Assembly: GCA_027489295.1 (NCBI GenBank) | Contig: JAIYAA010000405.1 | Span: 1 to 11,645 of the forward strand | Direction of reading: 5' to 3' | Origin: Sphingomonadales bacterium | GTDB lineage: Bacteria; Pseudomonadota; Alphaproteobacteria; Sphingomonadales; Sphingomonadaceae | Length of the DNA stretch: 11,645 nt | Shown: positions 5,900 through 11,645 of the stretch, in pieces | How the letters are laid out: every line of letters starts with the position of its first letter | How positions within the stretch are numbered: position 1 is the stretch's first letter | Made by a program: the position numbers and the translations under genes | Notes under the pieces: model-generated | Seen by the model: the letters and a program-made list of their open reading frames with translations, nothing else | The model's database searches: none | Told to the model about the DNA's origin: nothing

Positions 5900-7068
5900 A
5901 CAGCATCGTCGCGCGGATGCTGATGCTCGCGGGCATCATGACCGCCATCACCATGGTGGTGGGGCTGATCGGCTATTACGGCGCCGCCTATTTCCAGCTG
6001 CACGTGATGATGAAGCACATGCCGCCCGAAGCGCAGGCGGAGTTGCTCGATCTCGTCGCCCATGGGCTGAAGGGCAGCCCGCGCTATTTCGCGCTGTTCG
6101 AGCGCTATGGCGGCGAGCCGCTGGACCTGGGCGATTTCGGCTTCGTGCTCAGTATCGGCGTGATCTCGGTCGTCAGCGGCGGCGCGGTCGCGGTGCTGCT
6201 CGCCCGCCGGATCAGCCGGCCGATCATCGCCGTTGCCGATGCCGCGGCCGGCGTGGCGGCGGGGGATCGCTCGATCCGGGTGGAGCAGGGCGGCGTCTCG
6301 GGCGAAGTCGGCCAGCTGATCGAGAGCTTCAACCGCATGGCGTCCGATATCGACGCCTATGAGCGCGAGCGCACGATCTTCACCGCCGGCGTGACCCACG
6401 AACTGCGTACCCCGCTCACCATCCTGAAGGCGCGGCTGCACGGCATCGCCGACCAGATGATCCCTGCCACGCCCTCCGAGGCGCAGCGGCTGCTGCGGCA
6501 GGTCGAGCATCTCGGCCGCATCGTCGAGGATCTGAAGACGCTCGCCCATGCCGATGCCGGCGAGCTGGCGCTCGACCGGCGCATGCTCGCGGTCGACGAC
6601 GTGCTGCGCGCCTGCGTCGCCGACCTGCGCGGCGGCGATGAGGCATCGGGCATCCGGTTCGACGAACACTATGCCGGCGGGCGGGTGTCCGGCGACCCCG
6701 TGCGGCTCAGCCAGATCGTCCTCAACCTGCTCACCAACGCGGTGAAGCACAGCCCGCCCGGCGGCACGATCCGCGTGACCAGCGCGGTGACGGGCACCAG
6801 TGTCACGATCGAGGTGGCGGACGAGGGCCCCGGCTTCGCCGAGCAGGACGTCCGGCAGATGTTCATCCCCTTCTGGCGTTCACGGACCGACCGGCTGGAA
6901 GGCAAGCCGGGCAGCGGGCTGGGGCTGACGCTGACCGCCAAGCTGGTCGAGGCGCATGGGGGCAGCGTCGTCGCGCAGAACCGGACCGACCGTAGTGGCG
7001 CGGTGTTCAGGGTCGTGCTCCCGCAAGGGGCCGCTGTTCGCGAAGCCACCGCCCCGCGCAGCGCCTAA
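5884..7068 (+). CDS. Membrane sensor histidine kinase, BaeS-like
   Basis: The 394-residue partner of the response regulator has a first membrane helix at about residues 10-32, a short periplasmic region (about 33-86) and a second helix at about 87-107. A HAMP linker follows (about 106-160, RRISRPIIAVADAAAGVAAGD). The dimerisation/phosphoacceptor helix has H172 in FTAGVTHELRTPLTIL. The ATPase domain shows the N box (NLLTNAVKHS, N281/N285), DEGPGF (G1) and GSGLGL (G2). All catalytic elements are intact, so it should autophosphorylate and transfer to D53 of the regulator. The periplasmic part starts with an unusual His/Met cluster (H40, M42, M43, H45, M46). The GTG at 5884 lies inside the regulator gene; an ATG at 5917 would trim 11 residues but still keep most of the first helix. 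The last codon overlaps the stop of the converging LysR gene. Confidence 0.92.
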   Translation: MARLLNSIVARMLMLAGIMTAITMVVGLIGYYGAAYFQLHVMMKHMPPEAQAELLDLVAHGLKGSPRYFALFERYGGEPLDLGDFGFVLSIGVISVVSGGAVAVLLARRISRPIIAVADAAAGVAAGDRSIRVEQGGVSGEVGQLIESFNRMASDIDAYERERTIFTAGVTHELRTPLTILKARLHGIADQMIPATPSEAQRLLRQVEHLGRIVEDLKTLAHADAGELALDRRMLAVDDVLRACVADLRGGDEASGIRFDEHYAGGRVSGDPVRLSQIVLNLLTNAVKHSPPGGTIRVTSAVTGTSVTIEVADEGPGFAEQDVRQMFIPFWRSRTDRLEGKPGSGLGLTLTAKLVEAHGGSVVAQNRTDRSGAVFRVVLPQGAAVREATAPRSA

Positions 7069-7979
7069 GGGCTGTTTTCGAGCGTTCGAAGCTGCGCGCG
7101 CAGCGCGTTGACGAAGACCGAAAACGCAGCGGAAGGCTGGCGCTTGCTGGTGTAATAAAGATGATATCCCGGGAAGGGCGGACACCAGTCCTCCAGCACG
7201 CATTGCAGGGTGCCGGAGGCGAGATCCCCGGCGACCTCGTCCTCCATCACGAAGGCGAGGCCAAGGCCGGCGAGCGCCGCGTGGCGGATGAGATCGCTCC
7301 TGTTGAGCGTCAGCTGCCCCTCGACCCGCACCCGGAGTTCGTGTCCGTCCTTCTCCAGTTCCCAGGCATAGAGCCCCCCCGAGCCCAGCATGCGGCGGTT
7401 GATGCAGCGATGCTGGGCGAGGTCCTGCGGGGTGTGTGGCGTGCCGGCGCGCGCCAGATAGGCGGGGGACGCAACCACCACCATGCGAAGCTCCGGGCTG
7501 ATCCGGACCGCGATCATGTCCTTGGCCAGCGCCTCGCCGAGCCGGACGCCCGCATCGAATCGCTCGGCGACGATGTCGGCGAAGGCGCCGTCGACGCTGA
7601 TCTCGACATGGACCTCCGGATATTCGGGCAGCAACCGCGCAATCACCGGCCAGAGCACCGTTCGCGCGGCATGGTCGCCCGCGGTGATGCGAATGGTGCC
7701 GGAGGGCCGATCGCGAAGTTCGCTGAGGGCCGCCAGTTGGTCGCTGATCGCGCCCAGCGCCGGCCGCAAGGTTGCCAGCAGCCGCTCGCCTGCTTCCGTT
7801 GGTGCGACGCTGCGCGTCGTTCGGGTCAGCAGCCGCACGCCGAGGCGCGTTTCCAGCCGCCTTACCGTGTGACTGAGCGCGGACTGGGAGGTCCCCAGCT
7901 TCGCGGCTGCCTTGGTGAAGTTCTGTTCCTCGGCGACCGCCATGAACGCGCTCAGATCGACGAGTTCTTCGCGTCTCAT
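7065..7979 (-). CDS. LysR-type transcriptional regulator
   Basis: This 304-residue regulator has its N-terminal winged helix-turn-helix at about 7-65: DLSAFMAVAEEQNFTKAAAKL, SQSALSHTVRRLETRLGVRLLTRTTRSVAPTEAGE, the family signature. The co-inducer domain (about 92-295) is of the CrgA-like subgroup: SGTIRITAGDHAA, EVHVEISVDGAFADIVAERFDAGVRLGEAL and HAALAGLGLAFVMEDEV. Start at the ATG at 7979 fits the family. The ribosome binding site is weak, and a tiny reading frame ends 9 bases before it, so coupling is possible. It is divergent from the operon starting at 8327, with 347 bases between; by LysR custom it should control that operon with a small-molecule co-inducer, probably a sugar-derived compound, which is inference. 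Its stop codon TAG overlaps the kinase stop TAA tail to tail. Confidence 0.93.
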   Translation of the reverse strand: MRREELVDLSAFMAVAEEQNFTKAAAKLGTSQSALSHTVRRLETRLGVRLLTRTTRSVAPTEAGERLLATLRPALGAISDQLAALSELRDRPSGTIRITAGDHAARTVLWPVIARLLPEYPEVHVEISVDGAFADIVAERFDAGVRLGEALAKDMIAVRISPELRMVVVASPAYLARAGTPHTPQDLAQHRCINRRMLGSGGLYAWELEKDGHELRVRVEGQLTLNRSDLIRHAALAGLGLAFVMEDEVAGDLASGTLQCVLEDWCPPFPGYHLYYTSKRQPSAAFSVFVNALRAQLRTLENSP

Positions 7980-7988
7980 TGCGCCGGC

Positions 7989-8225
7989 TTACTCGCATTC
8001 CTGCCGGACGTCGATCCAATCGCAAGGCGTCTGCGGCTGTGGATCATCCGGCGCGTCACGGTACATCGTCACGCTCTCCACGCGCCGCGGCAGGTTGCAC
8101 ACGGCTCCGGGTCGCGCGGCGTCTACGTGGAGGGATCAGCGCAGGTCCGCTATGTTGGCGCGAAACGCTGCGAGCAACTGGGTAGGCGTGGGGAGGGCGG
8201 AAAGTTGCCGGAAATCGCCCGTCAC
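7989..8225 (-). other. Two tiny reading frames in the lysR leader (29 and 25 codons), same frame, split by TGA
   Basis: On the minus strand a GTG at 8225 is preceded by a perfect AGGAGG (8238-8233) at 7 bases and opens a 29-codon frame (MTGDFRQLSALPTPTQLLAA..., ending ANIADLR) closed by TGA at 8138-8136. The same frame stays open after the TGA to a TAA at 7991-7989. Within that second part an ATG at 8066, with GGAGAG (8079-8074) 7 bases upstream, gives a 25-residue peptide (MYRDAPDDPQPQTPCDWIDV...) that ends 9 bases before lysR. Third positions are about three quarters G/C in both parts. This could be two small leader peptides, one small gene broken by a nonsense change, or chance. I recognise no family. 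Apart from these and the dyad at 8228-8253, I see nothing in the 347-base gap between lysR and the gene at 8327. Confidence 0.3.
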
Positions 8226-8227
8226 GC

Positions 8228-8253
8228 AAAAACCTCCTAGCCTGGATTAGGAG
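8228..8253 (-). promoter_or_regulatory. Hairpin masking the leader-peptide ribosome binding site, or terminator-like dyad
   Basis: Read on the minus strand, CTCCTA (8253-8248), an 8-base loop and TAGGAG (8239-8234) form a 6-bp stem, followed by GTTTTT (8233-8228). The right arm contains most of the AGGAGG that serves the GTG at 8225, so the folded RNA would hide that site. The T-run also makes it resemble a weak intrinsic terminator. As DNA it is a 20-bp dyad upstream of the 739-residue gene and could be a LysR site, although it does not fit the classic T-N11-A pattern. Confidence 0.35.
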
Positions 8254-8326
8254 AGCTGCGGCTGCCCGGAACTCGTGCCTTCGCCAATCCTTTGCGCATC
8301 ATCTTGTCCTAACATCGGAGAGGCGC

Positions 8327-10546
8327 ATGCCGAACACGGCAATCCTCGAGGCGACGCCCGCCAGTCCGTATCTGCTCACCCTGCGCGACGCGTTGCGCAC
8401 GGCCGAAGAACCCGTCGCACGCTTCGAGATCGGTGGGCTGCAGGTAGAGATCCTCGCGACCAGCGATTCCATCTTCGCGGTGATCCGCCGCGATGGGGCA
8501 GGGGGCCTTGCCGCGCGCGCTGCGTTCATCCCCGCGAAGTTCGAATGCACCGTGGCCCGCAAGGCACCCGACGAGGCAGCGCGGCTGCGCGTGACGAGCC
8601 GGCTGGGCGAGCATGTCATAGCCTTTGTCGCCGCACAGGACGCGCTGGAGCAGATCCGGATCGTCACCCGGTTCACGCCCGCCGTACCGACCGTGCTGCC
8701 GTTCGTCCCGCGCGACCTCTACCCGCTCGGCCGGGGCGACGACCCGCTGCGCGCCAAGGGCACCGTGGAGGCATCGCAGCGGGGGATCAACACCGGGTTG
8801 CTCTACTTCCGCATCGACGAGCCGGCGTTCGGCAATGTCTTCTACGTCCAGAACCTAACCGCCTCGAACGCCTATTTCCGGGCGACCGGCACCAAGCCGC
8901 GCGAGGTGGTGGGCGGTGCTTGGCCCGAGCTCGGCTACAGGCTGCCGGTGCCGCCTGACGATGCAGATCCGGCCGAGGTGGCGTTGCCCGCCGGTGAAAC
9001 TGTCACGCTGTCGGATGTGATCCTGGTGTTCCGCCACGAAGCGCCGCCGCACGAGCGGGAATCCGCGCGGCAGTTCCTCCAGATGCTGGGTACCGCCTAT
9101 CGGATGCTCGAGCCGCCGCCGGTGCAGTATCGCGACTGGGTTGCGCGCGCCGAACGGTCGCTGCGTGACCTGGAAGAGGCGCCCGAAGCGACCGTCCGCC
9201 ACTATGGCCACCGCTACGTCCACCCGTACACCGCCGCCGAATCTCCGGACATCATGGTGCAGATGTCGGTCGTCTCCGCGCTGCACGACTGGGGCACGTG
9301 GCGCGGCGAGCCGCATGCGCTGGAGGCGGAGCTCAAGCGCGGCCTCCGAAAATTCTATGATCCGGACCTCAGGACGCTGCGGCGCTACCTGCCCAATGTC
9401 GGCAAGGACAAGGACGCCGACGCAGTCGACAGCTGGTACCTCTACCATCCGCTGGTGAACCTCGGGTTCCTTGCCCTCGACGGCGATGCGGAAGCACGCG
9501 AGCTGTTTACCGCATCGCTCGACTATAGCATCCGCGCCGCCCGGCATTTCGACTATCGCTGGCCGATCCAGTACAACGTCACCGATTTCAGCGTGATCAC
9601 CGCCGAGGCGCCGGCCGATGGTCGCGGCCAGACCGATGTCGGCGGCATCTATGCCTGGGTGATGCTGCAGGCCTACGAACTCACCGACGACAAGCTGTAT
9701 CTGGACGAGGCGCGCGCAGCGATCGACGCGGCGATGGGGCTGCGGTTCGACATCAACTATCAGGCCAATCTGACCGCCTGGGGCGCGGCAGCGTGCATGC
9801 GGCTGTGGCGCATCACCAACCGCGACGTGTATCTGGAGCAGAGCTACGTCTATCTCGCCAGCTTCCTCCACAATGCGGTGATCTGGGACAGCCAGATCGG
9901 CCATGCGGCGGTGTACGAGACCTTCCTGGCGGTCACCTGCCTGCAGGACGCGCCGTACATGGCGATGTACGAGTGCTTCGACAGCTATGTGGCGTTCGGC
10001 CATTATCTCGATGACGGCGGCCCCGAGCTCGATCCCGAAGCGCGGATGCTGATCGGCGAATATTGTAAATATGTGCTCTCGCGCGCCTGGTATTATTATC
10101 CCGACGCCTTGCCGAAGGAGGCCATCGCCGAGACGCAGCGCGAGGCCAACGGGCATGTCGATCGCACGCTCTCCTTCCCGCTGGAGGACCTGTACCCGGA
10201 CGGCCAGCAGGCCGGGCAGGTGGGCCAGGAGGTCTATGGTGCCGGCGCCGCCTTCATCTTCGCCTCGCGCGCCTTCCACCGCATCGACGGGGCGCCGTTC
10301 CTGTTGTTCTGCGACAGCCTGGTCCGCGCGGTGGAGCGGACCGGCGACAAGGTGCTGACGCTCCAGCTCGACGTCGGGGAAACTGCCACCGCCAATGTGC
10401 GGCTGGTGCGGCTCAAGCGGCACACGCTGCCGAAGAGCAGCCTTACCACCGCCGGCGGCGATGCGATCCGCGCGGGCGAAACGTCCGACGATCGCATCGA
10501 CTATGTCGTGCCGGCGAACGGCCGGCTGATCCTCACCTGGGAATGA
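8327..10546 (+). CDS. Uncharacterised 739-residue protein, possible six-hairpin (alpha/alpha)6 glycosidase-like enzyme
   Basis: I do not recognise a named family. No signal peptide or membrane helix is present, so it is cytosolic. Residues 30-240 are beta-rich (RFEIGGLQVEILATSD, LLYFRIDEPAFGNVFYVQNL, LPAGETVTLSDVILVF), suggesting a sandwich domain. Residues about 270-670 are helical with repeated aromatic and acidic clusters: AVDSWYLYHPLVNLGFLAL, FDYRWPIQYNVTDFSVI, TDVGGIYAWVMLQAYELTDDKLYLDEARAAID, NLTAWGAAACMRLWRITN, LEQSYVYLASFLHNAV and QVGQEVYGAGAAFIFASRAF. This resembles (alpha/alpha)6 toroids of glycosidases, epimerases and lyases. Residues 675-739 form a small C-terminal beta domain. 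The sandwich, toroid and cap order fits carbohydrate-active enzymes, but no catalytic residue can be assigned. GGAG (8317-8320) lies 6 bases before the ATG. An SDR gene overlaps its stop; a LysR gene is divergent. Confidence 0.8.
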   Translation: MPNTAILEATPASPYLLTLRDALRTAEEPVARFEIGGLQVEILATSDSIFAVIRRDGAGGLAARAAFIPAKFECTVARKAPDEAARLRVTSRLGEHVIAFVAAQDALEQIRIVTRFTPAVPTVLPFVPRDLYPLGRGDDPLRAKGTVEASQRGINTGLLYFRIDEPAFGNVFYVQNLTASNAYFRATGTKPREVVGGAWPELGYRLPVPPDDADPAEVALPAGETVTLSDVILVFRHEAPPHERESARQFLQMLGTAYRMLEPPPVQYRDWVARAERSLRDLEEAPEATVRHYGHRYVHPYTAAESPDIMVQMSVVSALHDWGTWRGEPHALEAELKRGLRKFYDPDLRTLRRYLPNVGKDKDADAVDSWYLYHPLVNLGFLALDGDAEARELFTASLDYSIRAARHFDYRWPIQYNVTDFSVITAEAPADGRGQTDVGGIYAWVMLQAYELTDDKLYLDEARAAIDAAMGLRFDINYQANLTAWGAAACMRLWRITNRDVYLEQSYVYLASFLHNAVIWDSQIGHAAVYETFLAVTCLQDAPYMAMYECFDSYVAFGHYLDDGGPELDPEARMLIGEYCKYVLSRAWYYYPDALPKEAIAETQREANGHVDRTLSFPLEDLYPDGQQAGQVGQEVYGAGAAFIFASRAFHRIDGAPFLLFCDSLVRAVERTGDKVLTLQLDVGETATANVRLVRLKRHTLPKSSLTTAGGDAIRAGETSDDRIDYVVPANGRLILTWE

Positions 10547-11283
10547 TCATGGCGCTCGAAACCACCGCATTGACCGGCAAACGCATCGTCCTCACCGGCG
10601 GGACCACCGGCATCGGCCGGGCGACCCTTGCCCTGCTTGCCTCAGAGGGCGCGCGTGTGTTCACCTTCGGACGGCACCGCGAACCGCTGGACGATGCGCT
10701 TGCGCTGACCGGAGGACAGGCGATCGGCATCGTCGCCGATGCGGCGACCAAGGAGGGTGTCAACAGCGTCTTCGCGGCCGCTGATGCGGAACTGGGCGGC
10801 GTCGACATGCTGGTGACCTGCGCGGCGCTGGGCGCGCAGCCGATCTACGAAATGGCGGAGGAAGACTGGCGCTATGTGATCGACACCAACCTCACCGGCA
10901 CGCTCGCCTGCGCCAAGGCGGCGATCGCGCGCATGGAAGGGCAGGGCGGCGGGCACCTGCTGTTCGTCGGCTCGATCAGCACCGAGATCAAGGCCGAGGG
11001 CGAGAGTGTCTATGCCGCCACCAAGGCCGGCATCCAGGCCTTTGCCGAGACGCTGCGCAAGGAAGTGGCAGCAAAGAACATCAAGGTGAGCGTAATCCAG
11101 CCGGGATCGGTGGACACCGACATGCAGGAGTGCAGCGACGACGAGAAGGCCGAGGCCGTCGCTAAGGCCGAGATGCTGCACGCCGAGGAAATCGCCGAGG
11201 CGATCCGCTTCGTCCTCACCCGCGGTTCCGCGAGCGACGTGGTCAACCTGCGGATCGAGCCGCTGGTCCAGAAAATGAGCTGA
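10543..11283 (+). CDS. Short-chain dehydrogenase/reductase (SDR), classical type
   Basis: The 246-residue NAD(P)-dependent oxidoreductase has a Rossmann fold with cofactor motif TGGTTGIG (residues 18-25). Catalytic residues are N116 (TNLTG), S144 (VGSIS), Y157 and K161 (YAATK), followed by PGSVDT at 187-192. The usual NNAG motif after beta-4 is changed to T92-C-A-A-L, a departure from the family norm. Arg44 in TFGRHREPLD after beta-2 hints at NADP(H) preference. The C-terminus is short. ATG at 10543 overlaps the upstream TGA (ATGA); a second ATG at 10549 is in frame and equally possible, giving 244 residues. The overlap makes co-translation with the 739-residue protein very likely, so the SDR probably oxidises or reduces the same or a connected substrate, perhaps a sugar or polyol. 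The true substrate is unknown. Confidence 0.92.
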   Translation: MIMALETTALTGKRIVLTGGTTGIGRATLALLASEGARVFTFGRHREPLDDALALTGGQAIGIVADAATKEGVNSVFAAADAELGGVDMLVTCAALGAQPIYEMAEEDWRYVIDTNLTGTLACAKAAIARMEGQGGGHLLFVGSISTEIKAEGESVYAATKAGIQAFAETLRKEVAAKNIKVSVIQPGSVDTDMQECSDDEKAEAVAKAEMLHAEEIAEAIRFVLTRGSASDVVNLRIEPLVQKMS

Positions 11284-11286
11284 CCG

Positions 11287-11645
11287 TCAGGGCCGCTGCG
11301 CGCGCCGCTCCCGCCGTCGCGCGCGGGCGTCGCGCAGCAGCGAAGCGGGCAGATCGGTGGCTGTGCGCAGTCCGGCCACGCTGGAGATGTTGCGGATCGT
11401 GCGTCGCGTCTCGTTAAGCAGCTGCCCCACCATCTCGCGCCGCTCGATCTCGCCATGTTCCTCCACCAGCGACAGGCGGTGGATCGCATAGAGGCCGATC
11501 CCCCCGGCGATCAGGAAGTAGAAGTCCCAGCGCGTCAGCACGAAGGGCAGTGCGAACACGCCGTTGGGGCTGCTCCAGCGCACCAGCAGCTCGAACTGGC
11601 GCGCCGCGAAGAAGTCGGCGAGCAGCCCGCCCAGGATCGGTGCCA
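11287..11645 (-). CDS. MFS transporter, C-terminal fragment
   Basis: The minus-strand frame is open from the window edge (first full codon at 11643) to a TGA at 11289-11287, so the N-terminal part of the gene lies beyond the window. The visible 118 residues begin APILGGLLADFFAARQFELLVRW, the end of a membrane helix with the glycine-rich loop common in major facilitator proteins. A final helix WDFYFLIAGGIGLYAIHRLSLV follows, then a long cytoplasmic tail rich in Glu and Arg (EEHGEIERREMVGQLLNETRRTIRNISS). The RWDFxFLxAxxxGLYAxHRLSLV-type ending is seen in a subgroup of bacterial MFS permeases. A GTG at 11583 could be mistaken for the start but lies in mid-protein. The stop is only 3 bases from that of the converging SDR gene. 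The substrate is unknown; a link to the neighbouring operon is possible but not supported by direction. Confidence 0.68.
   Translation of the reverse strand, partial: APILGGLLADFFAARQFELLVRWSSPNGVFALPFVLTRWDFYFLIAGGIGLYAIHRLSLVEEHGEIERREMVGQLLNETRRTIRNISSVAGLRTATDLPASLLRDARARRRERRAQRP

Noticed and set aside
8136..8138. In-frame TGA in the lysR leader read as selenocysteine
   Set aside because: No selenoprotein family is recognisable and no bacterial SECIS-like hairpin is evident directly after the TGA; a stop is the simpler reading.
8234..8253. Classic LysR T-N11-A box
   Set aside because: The dyad has an even length with an 8-base centre, so it does not give T-N11-A; LysR binding remains only a possibility.
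8287..8315. Promoter with TAACAT as -10 box just before the 739-residue gene
   Set aside because: No acceptable -35 lies at the right distance, and the transcript would start almost at the ATG.
8855..10423. 522-codon minus-strand frame opposite the 739-residue gene
   Set aside because: It is a shadow frame with repetitive Arg/His/Gly/Val composition; the plus strand has a good binding site, natural composition and an operon overlap.

Overview
The window is GC-rich and gene-dense, with strong G/C bias at third codon positions. Its families are typical of an alphaproteobacterium: a NodT-type efflux outer-membrane factor, a BaeSR-like two-component pair, short Phe-terminated outer-membrane barrels and a DUF2141-like secreted protein. 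A sphingomonad (Sphingomonas, Sphingobium or Novosphingobium) is the best guess. This rests on protein style, not on any marker gene. I see no insertion sequence, phage gene, CRISPR array, tRNA or rRNA.

Left part (1-3560, plus strand). The 3' end of a NodT/OprM-like efflux outer-membrane factor is followed, with overlap or near-overlap, by a PaaI-like hotdog thioesterase. Next comes a TetR/AcrR-family repressor with its own promoter, then an intergenic region of about 560 bases, then an NAD(P)-dependent aldehyde dehydrogenase ended by a clear hairpin terminator. The tetR promoter and the aldehyde dehydrogenase promoter share a 12-base sequence and the same half-site layout, TGTC-N7-GACA, placed over or between the -35 and -10 boxes. 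This suggests that the TetR protein represses itself and the dehydrogenase, so that efflux, thioester hydrolysis and aldehyde oxidation form one detoxification or catabolic circuit.

Middle part (3637-7068). A minus-strand group encodes an outer-membrane beta-barrel, a secreted DUF2141-like protein and a 56-residue two-helix membrane protein that is easy to miss because it starts with GTG inside the preceding stop codon. Divergent from it is a response regulator/histidine kinase pair, with a 10-bp inverted repeat in the shared intergenic region. The layout suggests an envelope-stress sensing pair controlling the neighbouring envelope genes.

Right part (7065-11645). A LysR-type regulator (minus strand) is convergent with the kinase and divergent from a two-gene plus-strand operon. 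That operon encodes a 739-residue cytosolic protein of unknown function, whose helical part looks like a six-hairpin (alpha/alpha) toroid with a beta-rich N-terminal region, and an SDR oxidoreductase overlapping it by 4 bases. The LysR leader holds two tiny minus-strand reading frames with good ribosome binding sites, one of which could be masked by a hairpin. The window ends in the C-terminal part of an MFS transporter on the minus strand. The LysR, 739-residue protein and SDR group is the best candidate for an undescribed pathway, probably sugar or glycoside related.
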